Counted from the first letter of the stretch, positions 28,443 through 37,968 are shown. The stretch is DNA of 64,000 nt from Pedobacter sp. ASV17 (GCF_016429065.1 NZ_JAELTX010000004.1:1-64000); one strand, 5' to 3'. The notes: generated by a model not told the origin, from the letters alone. Made by a program: numbers and translations.

Positions 28443-29385
28443 CCCTAAATGTTAGGCGATCCCATTGTCTAAGATCAACCCTTTTAACAATATTGGAGTT
28501 AGGGTCTGAAAGTGTAATCTCATCTATTGTAGCAAAAACTGAATTTACCGTACTGGCTCCGAAGGTGCAGGAAAAATTTATTTTACCAATACCTTCTGAC
28601 TGTATGGACGTAAGCTTGTTGACGGTAGAGAACTCTTTAGTTATTGTAGTCTGTCTTTCTAAGGTTTTTAATTCATGATAGCCAAAGCTGAGCAGTTTTT
28701 TACCGTTTCCATCGTAAACGGCTGAAAGGTTGAAATTTTGCGGTATATTTTTACTATAACTTCCTGGATTACGATAGCCAAGACTCCTGTCTACTACGTC
28801 AAAGACGTATTTATAGTTTTTGGAGTCAAAGATTGTAAAAGAATTTACCCTAAAAGTCGTTGGTTCGTAATCTAAAGTGACTTTTAACGTTTCTCCATTT
28901 CCCGAATATAGGGAAGGAACGAGATTGTTGTTTGCATCCGTAATAAGATAGAAGATACCAGAATGCCCCATAAAGTTGAACTGGTAACGGTCACTAAAAT
29001 ATCGAGTAGGGGCAGAGTCTCCCTCTTTAAAATAATTGAACCACACATTTTCCGAAGTCTTGACAATGTTGCCACCTCTGTTTATAGACCACCCAGGCTG
29101 CCTGATGTCGTCATGGATAGCGCCTTCGGAAGATATGCTACTAGGATGATAGGACATTTCCATATTTACAGCTACATCTTTATTGCGAGTAGGTATAGAC
29201 AGCAATGGTATGCTGATGTCGGGTACTCCAGTAGAAAGGTTGACGGGTATATTGTCGAACCTGAACACGCTAGCTACGGTGTTTGCAATCGACCCTTGCC
29301 CGTATTCTAAGGTCATTGGCTGCTCTTGTGCTTCCATTAGGAAATTGGTTGCCAGAAATATGATAATCGTTAATAATTTTCTCAT
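28306..29385 (-). CDS. N-terminal part of the frameshifted RHS-type protein
   Basis: The frame opens with a signal peptide (MRKLLTIIIFLATNFLMEAQ) and a beta-rich N-terminal domain with FDNIPVNLSTGVPDISIPLL and QPGWSINRGGNIV, typical of the first domain of Bacteroidota RHS-like exported proteins. It reads correctly to GILGIDP, then falls out of frame at the G5 run at 28344-28348 and ends after about 14 unrelated residues. The protein would be Sec-exported. The break may be a sequencing error, a true pseudogene, or a rare phase switch; a five-base run is short for the last. Confidence 0.65.
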   Translation of the reverse strand: MRKLLTIIIFLATNFLMEAQEQPMTLEYGQGSIANTVASVFRFDNIPVNLSTGVPDISIPLLSIPTRNKDVAVNMEMSYHPSSISSEGAIHDDIRQPGWSINRGGNIVKTSENVWFNYFKEGDSAPTRYFSDRYQFNFMGHSGIFYLITDANNNLVPSLYSGNGETLKVTLDYEPTTFRVNSFTIFDSKNYKYVFDVVDRSLGYRNPGSYSKNIPQNFNLSAVYDGNGKKLLSFGYHELKTLERQTTITKEFSTVNKLTSIQSEGIGKINFSCTFGASTVNSVFATIDEITLSDPNSNIVKRVDLRQWDRLTFRDAAQNKNEEYRFSYSDGTYGDYNTERGILGIDPLRISYLYPFGTA

Positions 29386-29395
29386 GATGAAATCT

Positions 29396-31012
29396 TTATT
29401 GTTTGTTGATTGCCTTCACGACTTTCACGGAGTCGTTCTGTATATTGGTACGTATCTCGATAATGAAGATACCTTCGGGCATTCCGCCGAGGTCAACAGG
29501 TACGGTACGGTCAGTAATATCAAAATGCTGTAACTGCCTTCCCGATAGGTCATAGACGGTGGCTGTTCCTTTCTGAAACTCGTAACCCACAATCACGTTA
29601 GTATAGTGCAGGGTAGGGTTAGGATAGGCCTCGATCGGATTTTTCTTTTCCTCTTTTTTGCGTTTGTCTTTTAGTTTGACGACCCAAAAGTCATTACGGC
29701 CTTGGCCAGAGGAGCGATCTCGTGAAGGTGCGCCTATTGAAGTACCTGCCAAAATATATCCACCATCGCGGGTTTCTATTACTTTGCGAAGGATGTCCTC
29801 GCCATTGCTGCCAACGGTCTGGGTCCATTGTTCCTCGCCCTTATCGTCGGTTTTTAAGGCGATGTAGTCATTGATTCCTTCCCTGTCTTTTTTCTTTGTA
29901 ATATGGGCCTCGCTCTGTGCATGTCCACCCAAAAGCAGCGATCCGTCCTTGTTTTCTTCAAGTGAGGTGAGAAGATCCACTTTGCCGATGTCATAGGTTT
30001 TTTGCCACATAATTTCCCCAGACGGGTCGATTTTCAACAACCAAAAATCGGTTCCCTTGCCATTGGAGGCATTCTTGTTTCCTGTGCTTCCAGATGCCGA
30101 GCTTCCAGCAAGTAGAAAATTTCCATCTTTGGCCTGTAAAACAGCCTGCAATTGGTCGTCACCATCGCCACCGTAAACTTTTTGCCATTCCAATTCTCCT
30201 TTGATATTGAGCTTAATGACCCAATAGTCTGACATGCCGTAGCATTTTTCGGTCTTGTTTCCCGATTCTGGCGAGTTAGATGAACCGCCTAATAAATAAC
30301 CTCCATCACGCGTCTGCACCGCACTTCGGAGCTGGTCGGCATACTGGCCGCCAAATGTCTTTTGCCATTCAATTTTTCCATCTGAATTGAGCTTTACTAC
30401 CCAATAATCCAAATTTCCAAACCCTGCTTCCGATTTCCCAAACGGATCGGGCTGACCTGCCATGAGTTTTGCGCTTTTGACAGAACTGGATGTGCCTGCC
30501 AACAGGTATCCGCCGTCTGAAGTAGGTACTACGCTTTGAAGGAGTTCCTGTCCCGAGCCGCCGATGGTACGCTGCCACTGTTCGGCTCCCTTGGCGTTCA
30601 ATTTAATCACCCAGAAGTCTTCTTTTCCGAAGCCTTCGTCCTTTTTGTGTTCTCCCTTAGGCGAGTCGGAGGTACCCGCAAGGATAAACCCGCCGTCACG
30701 GGTGAGCCTCACAGACTGGAGCAGGTCGGCACCTGTTCCGCCAAAAGATTTCTGCCAATCGAGTTCCCCTTTTTCGTCCATCTTCCAAAGGAAGTAGTCG
30801 AGGTCCCCGTTACCGTCATCGGTCTTGTTGCCACTCTTTTTAGATAATGAACTACCAGCCAGAATAAAGCCGTAGTCGGGAGTGGGCTGGGCATCGAACA
30901 GGTAGTCCGAATGTTTCCCGCCGTAGGATTTCTCCCAGAGGATGTCTTGCGCATGCAAGATGCTCCCAAATAGCAATGCACAGGGCAGTGCCAAGCAAAG
31001 TTTTGTTTGCAT
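29396..31012 (-). CDS. T9SS-sorted protein with seven propeller-like repeats
   Basis: The 538-residue protein has a signal peptide (MQTKLCLALPCALLFGSILHAQ), seven repeats of about 60 residues, and a T9SS type A sorting tail. Each repeat follows the pattern W-(E/Q)-(K/R/T)-x-(F/Y/I/V)-G-G, then a DGG(Y/F)(I/L)LAG(T/S)S strand, then (D)(Y/F)W(V/L)(V/I)K(L/I). Seven such units predict a closed seven-bladed beta-propeller. The tail contains AYPNPTLHYTNV, TATVYDLSGRQLQHF and PEGIFIIEI. It should be displayed on or released from the cell surface. It is the first gene of the second RHS operon and starts 10 bases before the RHS N-terminal gene. Confidence 0.85.
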   Translation of the reverse strand: MQTKLCLALPCALLFGSILHAQDILWEKSYGGKHSDYLFDAQPTPDYGFILAGSSLSKKSGNKTDDGNGDLDYFLWKMDEKGELDWQKSFGGTGADLLQSVRLTRDGGFILAGTSDSPKGEHKKDEGFGKEDFWVIKLNAKGAEQWQRTIGGSGQELLQSVVPTSDGGYLLAGTSSSVKSAKLMAGQPDPFGKSEAGFGNLDYWVVKLNSDGKIEWQKTFGGQYADQLRSAVQTRDGGYLLGGSSNSPESGNKTEKCYGMSDYWVIKLNIKGELEWQKVYGGDGDDQLQAVLQAKDGNFLLAGSSASGSTGNKNASNGKGTDFWLLKIDPSGEIMWQKTYDIGKVDLLTSLEENKDGSLLLGGHAQSEAHITKKKDREGINDYIALKTDDKGEEQWTQTVGSNGEDILRKVIETRDGGYILAGTSIGAPSRDRSSGQGRNDFWVVKLKDKRKKEEKKNPIEAYPNPTLHYTNVIVGYEFQKGTATVYDLSGRQLQHFDITDRTVPVDLGGMPEGIFIIEIRTNIQNDSVKVVKAINKQ

Positions 31013-31421
31013 AATAAGTGTAATTAAAAGTTAGAATACGAAACTTATATCCGGGATTTAGCCAGATTCTTTTTAGTGGAAAATCCTACCGATGGGAGTA
31101 TATTACGGCAGTAAATGATGTGCGAAAAGTAGTAAACTTTTCCTTAGCTTATCTGCTGGATTTCAGAATTTTATTAACAATTTGGATTGCACGGTCCTGT
31201 TGTTATCTGTCACCAGCAGACTGCCAAGAGGGGCGCCATGTGGTATTTGGATGGCCTGTTGCAGATGTAACTCTATATGCTTTAATCAGAGTTAGAAGGT
31301 TTTGTAATTTATCTCATCGGCAATAAGTTAGAGTTGTACAGGGCAAATATATAAATTCTATTTAAAAGTACACTATATAATAGGGTATTTTATGAGGTGC
31401 TTTTTTTTGACATTTGGTGTT
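31013..31421. other. Divergent promoter region between the RHS operon and the XRE gene
   Basis: About 400 bases with no credible gene. It must hold the promoter of the minus-strand RHS operon and that of the XRE regulator. Near 31270-31300 a 7-bp inverted repeat (TAACTCT with AGAGTTA) is visible, and TTAGAGTT recurs near 31327. Close to the XRE start lies the imperfect palindrome at 31364-31391. Confidence 0.4.
31364..31391. promoter_or_regulatory. Imperfect palindrome upstream of the XRE regulator
   Basis: AAAAGTACACTATATAATAG followed by GGTATTTT is an imperfect A/T-rich palindrome with one bulge, about 30 bases before the XRE start. Its place and symmetry fit an autoregulatory operator, or simply an A/T-rich core promoter. 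Confidence 0.3.
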
Positions 31422-31679
31422 ATGGAAAAATCCAGCATACATACCGAGTTTCCCGAATTTGAATTGATCGCCAAAAGGATGCGTGAACTCAGGAAGGCAA
31501 AGGGTTATGCTAATTATGAGCATATTGCTTTTGACCTTGGCATGAGCCGTAGTGCCTATTGGAAATTGGAATCGGGTTCGAATTTTGAGCTAAAGACCCT
31601 CATTAAGGTATGTAGGGTGCTAGATGTTACACTTGAAGAGTTTTTTGAGGGAATTAGCGTACCATCTTCCAAGAAATAG
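31422..31679 (+). CDS. XRE-family helix-turn-helix regulator
   Basis: An 85-residue protein starting MEKSSIHTEFPEFELIA; an in-frame ATG ten codons earlier is possible but follows no leader logic. The XRE domain spans about residues 14-75: RMRELRKAKGYANYEHIAF, DLGMSRSAYWKLESG (recognition helix) and LIKVCRVLDVTLEEFF. Small stand-alone XRE proteins of this kind often control mobile-element or cargo genes. It could regulate itself, the downstream unknown gene or the divergent RHS operon. Confidence 0.85.
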   Translation: MEKSSIHTEFPEFELIAKRMRELRKAKGYANYEHIAFDLGMSRSAYWKLESGSNFELKTLIKVCRVLDVTLEEFFEGISVPSSKK

Positions 31680-31813
31680 TTTTAAATTCTTCAGAAACTA
31701 TGATCTTCTCTTTACTTTTGATATACAACTAGAGCGTAGAAATATACTTTTCAGCAATTTCGGATTTATTATTCTCGGATAAGGGCTGATAAAAACCAAT
31801 TTGATAAAAAGAG

Positions 31814-32473
31814 ATGAAGTCAGAGATGAAAATTAAAATATACTATAAAAGCAAATGTCTCACGCTTGCTTATTTTAGGACTGGTAATAATACCATTGTA
31901 AGCTGGTATATGCCTCAATATCTCAGCAGGGCACTTGTAAGTGACGAGATGACGAATATGGATTTTCATGTGACGTACCCACGTGACGGTAATATGCATT
32001 ATTCCTATAAATATTTAAATTCTACGGAAAATCTTTGGTACGAGAAAAGAGTTTATCATGATGAAATAGTTCTAAAGCAGTTTGATGAAAAAAAGGTATT
32101 CTTAGGTTATAAAAAAGAGCCCAGAAACGAGAAACACCCACAGCAAATTTTAGTTAGGAGACATAAATCTGACCCTACGATTTCAACATCATTTGTTTTC
32201 GATTTCCCGCAAAGCGGTATGATTATCAATGATGAATTGCTGGATAAAATAGAGGATCGCTGCGATAACAAAAGCGGTAACGACCTGATATTTGACATCA
32301 CCGGTTTTGAAGGAAGAACTTTAAATTTTGGATTTTTCCTGTATGGTTCCGAAAGAAAAGAACCTTTGATGGGTAAAATATCCAGTAACGTAATGCTTAA
32401 TCAGCTGACGATTTTTGATGGTGCAACAATGGAAGGATATATTTTTATAGTTGAAGAAAAAAATAAAAAATAA
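31814..32473 (+). CDS. Hypothetical protein downstream of the XRE regulator
   Basis: The 219-residue cytoplasmic protein is beta-rich with many aromatic and lysine residues (YYKSKCLTLAYFRTGNN, SWYMPQYLSRALV, FVFDFPQSGMIINDEL). It has no signal peptide, membrane segment or motif I recognise. An internal Met at 31826 is an alternative start. The A/T-rich composition and position after a small XRE gene suggest accessory cargo. It converges with the hydrolase gene at 32506 with only a 32-base gap and no clear terminator. Confidence 0.6.
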   Translation: MKSEMKIKIYYKSKCLTLAYFRTGNNTIVSWYMPQYLSRALVSDEMTNMDFHVTYPRDGNMHYSYKYLNSTENLWYEKRVYHDEIVLKQFDEKKVFLGYKKEPRNEKHPQQILVRRHKSDPTISTSFVFDFPQSGMIINDELLDKIEDRCDNKSGNDLIFDITGFEGRTLNFGFFLYGSERKEPLMGKISSNVMLNQLTIFDGATMEGYIFIVEEKNKK

Positions 32474-32505
32474 CTTTTCATCTTACATATCTTATTCGGT
32501 ACGTA

Positions 32506-34083
32506 TTACTCAAGGAAGAGCCAGTAAGGCAACATCTCCTTCTTCAATTCACGAAGTCTCCTTTGGGCAGGGCTCAAGTTTTTTGTGATCAGATAAAACA
32601 GATCCGTCAACATGAGTTTGCTTTCAAATATGTATCCGTGTGAGTCTAGTGCTTCAATGTTTGATGCTTCCACTGTGTCTAAATCCTTATCTACAAAAAT
32701 ATCCTTACCGCTTTGGCCCAAACGCAAGCGTCCGCGTCTTCCCCAGCTTGAAACTCCTAAAGCCCCATCGTGATCAGAAGTATAGATGGTCCTGCGTAGC
32801 CCCATATTTTTAAACTCTGGAAGTATGGTTTTACGAAACTCTTCTTGATCTATATCTGATGCGCCAAGTATGAGCTGGTGTATCTTTTCAAGGTGTGGCG
32901 TAATCGATGAATCGCGGCTTAGCGAATTCAACGATAGAGTAGTGACAAGGGTTCCCATACTATGGGCAATGATATGGATATGCTCTAGCTCGGTATTTAG
33001 CATTAATTGCTTTAAAAATTTTTCTAGTTCGGGATAGCTGCTTCTTGCCTTTGCTTCATCTGCGAGGTAATCGGCATATTTAGCGGCCGAAGGCCATGTA
33101 AAAAAGCCTGAAAATCCAGAAAATGGCAAGTCCCAAGCCAGTTGTGCGGTCCTTCTGGCTGCATCTTCAAACGAATTTCTATAGCCATGAACAAACAGCA
33201 GTGCATTTTTTTCGGGTGCTTTATTGATCTTTTCGTTAAATACTTTTATAAAATCTGCATGATCCAAAGATTGGACTTTATTAACCATGACATGCTTGTC
33301 TTCATTTTCAGGGAATTCCCATATGAAACGCTTAGGTCTTTCCAACTCACCTTGTACATGGCCTTTTGGAATATTGACCTCGCAAAACCCAACCTGAAGA
33401 TCATCAAGTTCAGCGCCGTACATTTGCTTATCACCGTCTTTTTTCAATGCATTTCTATTGGTTCCGTAGAAAAGGGTAATTTTTCCACCAGGCTCTTGTT
33501 TTGGTAGCAACGGTTCTCTTACATAATCAATACTTTCAGAAATCTTATAGGCACGTTCGCGCTCTTCAACTGCTATGAAGGGCATAAGGTCATAGATTTT
33601 TTGGATATCGGTTCCAAATTGTTTTTCTATTTTATTTAGTGCCGTAGGGCTTAATATTTGGATCTCTTGATCCTGACTAAAAATGTGCGTGTCTAATTCC
33701 TTAAAGCCACTGTCACCTATCCAGTTTACTGAAATTTTTACCGTGGTTGAGTCTGTAATTTCTTTGGTATCTACATACCCAATTCTCTCAATATTCTGAT
33801 GATTTACACCGAAAATCCTATCCAAATGTTTAATATCTTTCGTTTCCGTGATTGTTTTGGCTAGGTTTTTTATTTCATTTGTGCTTGATTCGGGGCTATT
33901 TTGTGCAACCTGAATAGTTAAGTCATTTTTTGGCTGAAAGATATCATCCGCTATCTCACTCCAATCAAATATAATTTCACTGGTTTCTCCGTGGTCTATG
34001 GTATGCTTATACTTTGTTTCTACAAGCTGGATAGCATAATATTTTCCATTAGGTCGTTTAACAGGGTGTCGTGAATCACTCAT
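32506..34083 (-). CDS. DUF900 alpha/beta hydrolase with extra N-terminal domain
   Basis: The 525-residue protein has an unassigned N-terminal region of about 200 residues (MSDSRHPVKRPNGKYYAIQ..., beta-rich) and a DUF900-type alpha/beta hydrolase from about residue 200: KITLFYGTNRNALKK, LLFVHGYRNSFEDAARR (oxyanion region), FFTWPSAAKYADYLAD and the nucleophile elbow IIAHSMGT (Ser near residue 377). Asp and His of the triad are probably in LILGASDID and the region after it. There is no signal peptide. Members act on unknown esters or lipids. The large N-terminal extension is unusual and could bind a target or partner. Confidence 0.8.
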   Translation of the reverse strand: MSDSRHPVKRPNGKYYAIQLVETKYKHTIDHGETSEIIFDWSEIADDIFQPKNDLTIQVAQNSPESSTNEIKNLAKTITETKDIKHLDRIFGVNHQNIERIGYVDTKEITDSTTVKISVNWIGDSGFKELDTHIFSQDQEIQILSPTALNKIEKQFGTDIQKIYDLMPFIAVEERERAYKISESIDYVREPLLPKQEPGGKITLFYGTNRNALKKDGDKQMYGAELDDLQVGFCEVNIPKGHVQGELERPKRFIWEFPENEDKHVMVNKVQSLDHADFIKVFNEKINKAPEKNALLFVHGYRNSFEDAARRTAQLAWDLPFSGFSGFFTWPSAAKYADYLADEAKARSSYPELEKFLKQLMLNTELEHIHIIAHSMGTLVTTLSLNSLSRDSSITPHLEKIHQLILGASDIDQEEFRKTILPEFKNMGLRRTIYTSDHDGALGVSSWGRRGRLRLGQSGKDIFVDKDLDTVEASNIEALDSHGYIFESKLMLTDLFYLITKNLSPAQRRLRELKKEMLPYWLFLE

Positions 34084-34218
34084 AATTGAAAGCGTGTTAA
34101 AGGTGAGTTAAACAAATTTAGTAAAAATGTGTCTACTGCCATATTAGAATAATAAGAAATTACTTCCAAATTTATGTCCGATAGAATCTATCTTATGATG
34201 TTATTCTGCTATTTAAGA

Positions 34219-36201
34219 TCATTTTTTAACCACCAAATGTGCCGTTGCAGGATTGTTTAGCAGCCTGCTGATTTCGGCGTGTATAATATCCTGAATATCC
34301 TGTTTGATCTGTATGAAGTTTCTTTGAACCATTGAATTGTCAATCTTGCGGATCATCTCAATTTCCTTATAACTATCTTCTTCTTTTTTAAGGGCCGCAT
34401 GGTTGTTCTGTATTTCACAATGAAAGGTCTTTAGTTCAATTTTATTATCGGGATCATCGGCTACCAAGCCTACAAATTCGCCACTGGAAAGGCTTGAAAT
34501 TTTTGAAGGTGGAATGGCTGCTTCAAGTTGTTTAGAACGGCTGATGGAAGTGTCGTTTCGGTTAATGGATAGGCTCTCGCGATCCTGCATAATTTTGCCA
34601 AACCTTTCGCTTAATTGTTTGGCGGTATCACCCGTAACCTGTCCAGAAATGATGTTTCCTGTGATATTCATAATCACGTCGGCTTGTTCCCGTCCATAGT
34701 CTTTTCTGAGCTGACTAAAGTCTTGAATGCCTAGGCAGGTGGCCACCTTATTTGATCTAGCCGTTGCAATCAATGAGTCAATCCCATTTAAATATATAGT
34801 AGGGAATTCATCGAAAACCAAACTGCTTTTTAGCTTGCCCTTTTTGTTCACTTGTTTTACCAAACGGTTTACATACAATGACAAAACAGCTCCATAAATT
34901 TGTATCTTTTGAGGGTTATTGCCCATACAAACAATCTTAGGCTCATCAGGATTATTGATGTCGAGGTTAAAATCATTACCAGATAGCACATAGTATAGCT
35001 GCGGTGATGCTAGCCTAGCCATTGCAATTTTTGCAGAGGCAATCTGTCCTTCCAATTGTTCCATCACATCATTGAGGTAGGCGGTAATAAAGGGATTGAT
35101 AAGTACTTCGATTTCCTTTTCGGTACGTAGCAATGTAAACAGGCTGTCATAATCGACCTGCATTAATTCAATGACGTGTGGAAGCGTACAAAATTCGCCA
35201 TCGGTATACTTTCTAAGGTACCATATAATGGCGGTCAAAAAGTTGATAGGGGATTCTACAAAAAAGTCGCCCTGTTTCTTTATCCACTCACGGTTTAAAC
35301 CTAACAGAATTGTTCGTGCTGATTCCGCTGCATCAGTGATATCGGTCATGCCTGAAGGTTCAAGCGCATTGCATCTGTTGGTACGGGCAAGGTCATCAAA
35401 GTTGATGACATAAAATTTCGGTGGAATACGGTAAATGTGTCTATATCTTAACCAAGTATTATAGGCTATTCGTGAAAGGTCGTCAAACTTGAAATCGTAA
35501 ACAAACATGGTAAAGCCTTTGCGTATATGTTGTGTAATCACATGCCTTATTACGAAGTAGGATTTACCAGAACCAGGAGTTCCCAATACCATCAGCGCAC
35601 GGAACGGATTAATGACATTGATCCAGCTTTTTTTCTCTTTATTTTTAAGCCGATACTTGGCTGGAAGGTTTATGGAGTATTCGTTTTCCAAAAGCCTTTC
35701 TTCTTGCGGAAAGGTTTCGTTTTCCTTATTGAAAATATCATTGCCGTTTAATCTGTCCTTAATGATACGGGAGAGTAGTGTACCTCCCGTGAGCACGAGC
35801 AGAAATCCAAGTACCGTGGTTCCGATATATAGGATGACAATTATCTGAATGGGTAGTTGGAGCATCATAATCAGATAGGAAATAAAATAGAGTACAAGTC
35901 CACTAAGCATATAGGCAAAGGCGGTTCGACGGTCTAGTTTTTCGTCTTTCCTTCCTTTGGCTCCAAGTAAAGAAATAAAAAGGAAGCCCAGAGAAATGAG
36001 TTTGGCAGTTATAAAGTTTTTGAGCAGACCAGTGCGGTAAATGTTTTCAAGAATGCGGTCGCTAAAGCTACTGACCAATCCCCAAATACTAAACGCTGCG
36101 TAGCAGCAATAATAAAAATGTATAACTAATAAAACAATGCTTATCAGTCTAGTCATGTCGAGTATCTTCCTCAATGCCTGTTCGTTCTCTCCCGTACTCA
36201 T
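34219..36201 (-). CDS. mobC: MobC: conjugative coupling protein (TraG/VirD4-type ATPase)
   Basis: The 660-residue protein has four or five N-terminal transmembrane helices (about 15-145) followed by a cytoplasmic ATPase with Walker A GTPGSGKSYF (207-216), Walker B SLVFDEFPTIY (about 460), and the conserved VATCLGIQDFSQLRKDYG. It is the type IV coupling protein that hands the relaxase-DNA complex to the transfer channel. It is the last gene of the mobA-mobB-mobC unit, 18 bases after mobB. Length and layout match the Bacteroidota MobC family. Confidence 0.9.
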   Translation of the reverse strand: MSTGENEQALRKILDMTRLISIVLLVIHFYYCCYAAFSIWGLVSSFSDRILENIYRTGLLKNFITAKLISLGFLFISLLGAKGRKDEKLDRRTAFAYMLSGLVLYFISYLIMMLQLPIQIIVILYIGTTVLGFLLVLTGGTLLSRIIKDRLNGNDIFNKENETFPQEERLLENEYSINLPAKYRLKNKEKKSWINVINPFRALMVLGTPGSGKSYFVIRHVITQHIRKGFTMFVYDFKFDDLSRIAYNTWLRYRHIYRIPPKFYVINFDDLARTNRCNALEPSGMTDITDAAESARTILLGLNREWIKKQGDFFVESPINFLTAIIWYLRKYTDGEFCTLPHVIELMQVDYDSLFTLLRTEKEIEVLINPFITAYLNDVMEQLEGQIASAKIAMARLASPQLYYVLSGNDFNLDINNPDEPKIVCMGNNPQKIQIYGAVLSLYVNRLVKQVNKKGKLKSSLVFDEFPTIYLNGIDSLIATARSNKVATCLGIQDFSQLRKDYGREQADVIMNITGNIISGQVTGDTAKQLSERFGKIMQDRESLSINRNDTSISRSKQLEAAIPPSKISSLSSGEFVGLVADDPDNKIELKTFHCEIQNNHAALKKEEDSYKEIEMIRKIDNSMVQRNFIQIKQDIQDIIHAEISRLLNNPATAHLVVKK

Positions 36202-36219
36202 AATTGTATATTTATATGG

Positions 36220-37542
36220 TTATTGATTGTTGTTGGGTTTGCTTTTTCTTTTTCTTTTTTTCTTATTTTTTTTGAATTGCCCAGGAACATAATCCGCAAC
36301 ACTTGAAGGTTGTAAAAGACTTTCGAGTATATTTTTCTCAAAGCTCTCATTCATGGTAGCAGCATCAAACTTAGGAGTGGCTTTGGTTACTTCTGCAATA
36401 GCAGCGTCGGCAGCTTGAAGCAGGGGTAACCCAGTTTCTTTCTGAGTGGGATGCGACGGCAACGTAAGCAAATCCTTCTCAGAAATTTTTTGAACTAGGC
36501 ATCTTTCCTGCAATCCTTTTGCACTATAGGCTTTACCTAAAATGCTACCATTAAAAACACACTTGGTGGTATGGTCTACGTAGGTAATGCCATACAGCTG
36601 ACCTTCGTTGCTTAAGCGCTGGCATATTATTATTCCCTGTTTTTGTAGTACACTTGAAAGTTCCTGTAGAGATATTTTTCGATCCCTTAATGATAGGTCA
36701 ATTGCATTTTTGACACGCTGTTTAAAAGGCAGTCTTTCCTTATCGTTTTTTGCATATCTATTTGCCAAATACTGAAGCGTTGGTTTGTTATAAAAACTGC
36801 TTGCCTTGAAGGGAACTCCAATTGGATTATGATAACTGTCGATGATGCGATAGAGAAGGCCATTGCGCTGAAAAGTTCTCGAATCTTCGGTACCTCGTTC
36901 GGCCTGAACGTTGAACTGACGAAGGATCGCATTCAGTTCTGGTAGGGAGGTGTAACGGTAATTTCCGATCACAAAGTCTAATACATTTTGGACCGCTCGC
37001 TTGCTTTGTACTTTGCCATAATGCACTGCTTCGGGACTTATAGGCTTAACTGCGTACTGCTGTTTTTTTTGATCTTCAGCTCTTACCAAATTGAATTCTT
37101 TTTCGATGGCTTTTCGGGTAGTTTCCGATTGGTTCCGACCTATATTATTCATGTCAATTCGTTTGCCATCGGCTTTTACTTTAATGGAGACAATGTGGAT
37201 GTGCGGATGTCCTGCATCATTGTGCTGATAAACTAAATAAGGTTGCTCAGCAAATCCAATTCCTCGCATATATTGATTAGCGATTGCAATCAATTTTTCC
37301 TTTTCGAAATTGTTTTCTGATGGATCAAAATTTAAAGAGATATGCACACTGTTTCTGCTTACGTTGGTATTGAGCGCAAGCTGCCTTTCGAGTATTGATA
37401 ATTTAATTTTTTGATTTAAATTTTCGGTATCCAAAGGATAATTTTCAGCACCAATCATCACTGCCACATTCTCCAAAACTTTATTTTCATTGTAGTTGAA
37501 AATTCGACGGATGGAGTGTCCTGTTTTTATGATTGCAACCAT
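36220..37542 (-). CDS. mobB: MobB: relaxase
   Basis: The 440-residue protein is a Bacteroidota MobB-type relaxase. The metal-binding three-histidine motif is in HNDAGHPHIHIVS (His112, His114, His116), an upstream VHISLNFDP strand is present, and Tyr17 in RIFNYNENK is a candidate nicking tyrosine. The C-terminus is very basic (KKNKKKRKRKSKPNNNQ), fitting DNA contact. It would cut one strand at oriT, predicted just upstream of mobA, and pilot it into the recipient. It overlaps mobA by 16 bases. Confidence 0.9.
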   Translation of the reverse strand: MVAIIKTGHSIRRIFNYNENKVLENVAVMIGAENYPLDTENLNQKIKLSILERQLALNTNVSRNSVHISLNFDPSENNFEKEKLIAIANQYMRGIGFAEQPYLVYQHNDAGHPHIHIVSIKVKADGKRIDMNNIGRNQSETTRKAIEKEFNLVRAEDQKKQQYAVKPISPEAVHYGKVQSKRAVQNVLDFVIGNYRYTSLPELNAILRQFNVQAERGTEDSRTFQRNGLLYRIIDSYHNPIGVPFKASSFYNKPTLQYLANRYAKNDKERLPFKQRVKNAIDLSLRDRKISLQELSSVLQKQGIIICQRLSNEGQLYGITYVDHTTKCVFNGSILGKAYSAKGLQERCLVQKISEKDLLTLPSHPTQKETGLPLLQAADAAIAEVTKATPKFDAATMNESFEKNILESLLQPSSVADYVPGQFKKNKKKRKRKSKPNNNQ

Positions 37543-37922
37543 TTTTCTACCAATTTTTGCATGTGCTTTTTTATCTCTTCTACTTTATTGGACAGGGTCC
37601 TTTTTTCCACTTCGTACGCTACAAACCAACGTTTAAATTCCTCCAAATTTTGTAGCGTATGCAAACGTTTTACCACTTGGTTATAGTTGGTGCCAATGTG
37701 GTTTAATTCAGTTCTTAACCTACTTAATTCTGCAATTGCATCGTCTTCAGTTTTGCTTCTGTAAGTTGTTACAATTGGTTTTTCAAATAAGAGTCTACGG
37801 ATATAATCACTCAGTTTTTGGCAGGTGCTGGCTTTCCATTTGCGCTTAATTTTATCAAATTCTTCAGGGGTTAGGCGCAGCCCAATTATGCGTGTCCTGT
37901 TCGTTTTTCCATCTTTCATCAT
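37527..37922 (-). CDS. mobA: MobA: relaxosome accessory protein
   Basis: The 131-residue basic protein has an N-terminal ribbon-helix-helix type segment (RTRIIGLRLTPEEFDKIKRK and SDYIRRLLFEKP) and the conserved LNHIGTNYNQVVKRLH typical of MobC/MobA-like mobilisation proteins, then a helical tail. It would bind oriT and help the relaxase MobB, whose gene overlaps its end. It lies right beside the inverted-repeat cluster proposed as oriT. Gene naming in this family is inconsistent; mobA follows Bacteroidota usage. Confidence 0.85.
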   Translation of the reverse strand: MMKDGKTNRTRIIGLRLTPEEFDKIKRKWKASTCQKLSDYIRRLLFEKPIVTTYRSKTEDDAIAELSRLRTELNHIGTNYNQVVKRLHTLQNLEEFKRWFVAYEVEKRTLSNKVEEIKKHMQKLVEKWLQS

Positions 37923-37968
37923 TCCTCCTTATCACGTTTTCAAACATTATTTACAGCTTATAAAATGA

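Noticed and set aside
29396..31012. The regular repeats as a CRISPR array or DNA tandem repeat
   Set aside because: They are protein-level repeats in one open frame and diverge at the DNA level.
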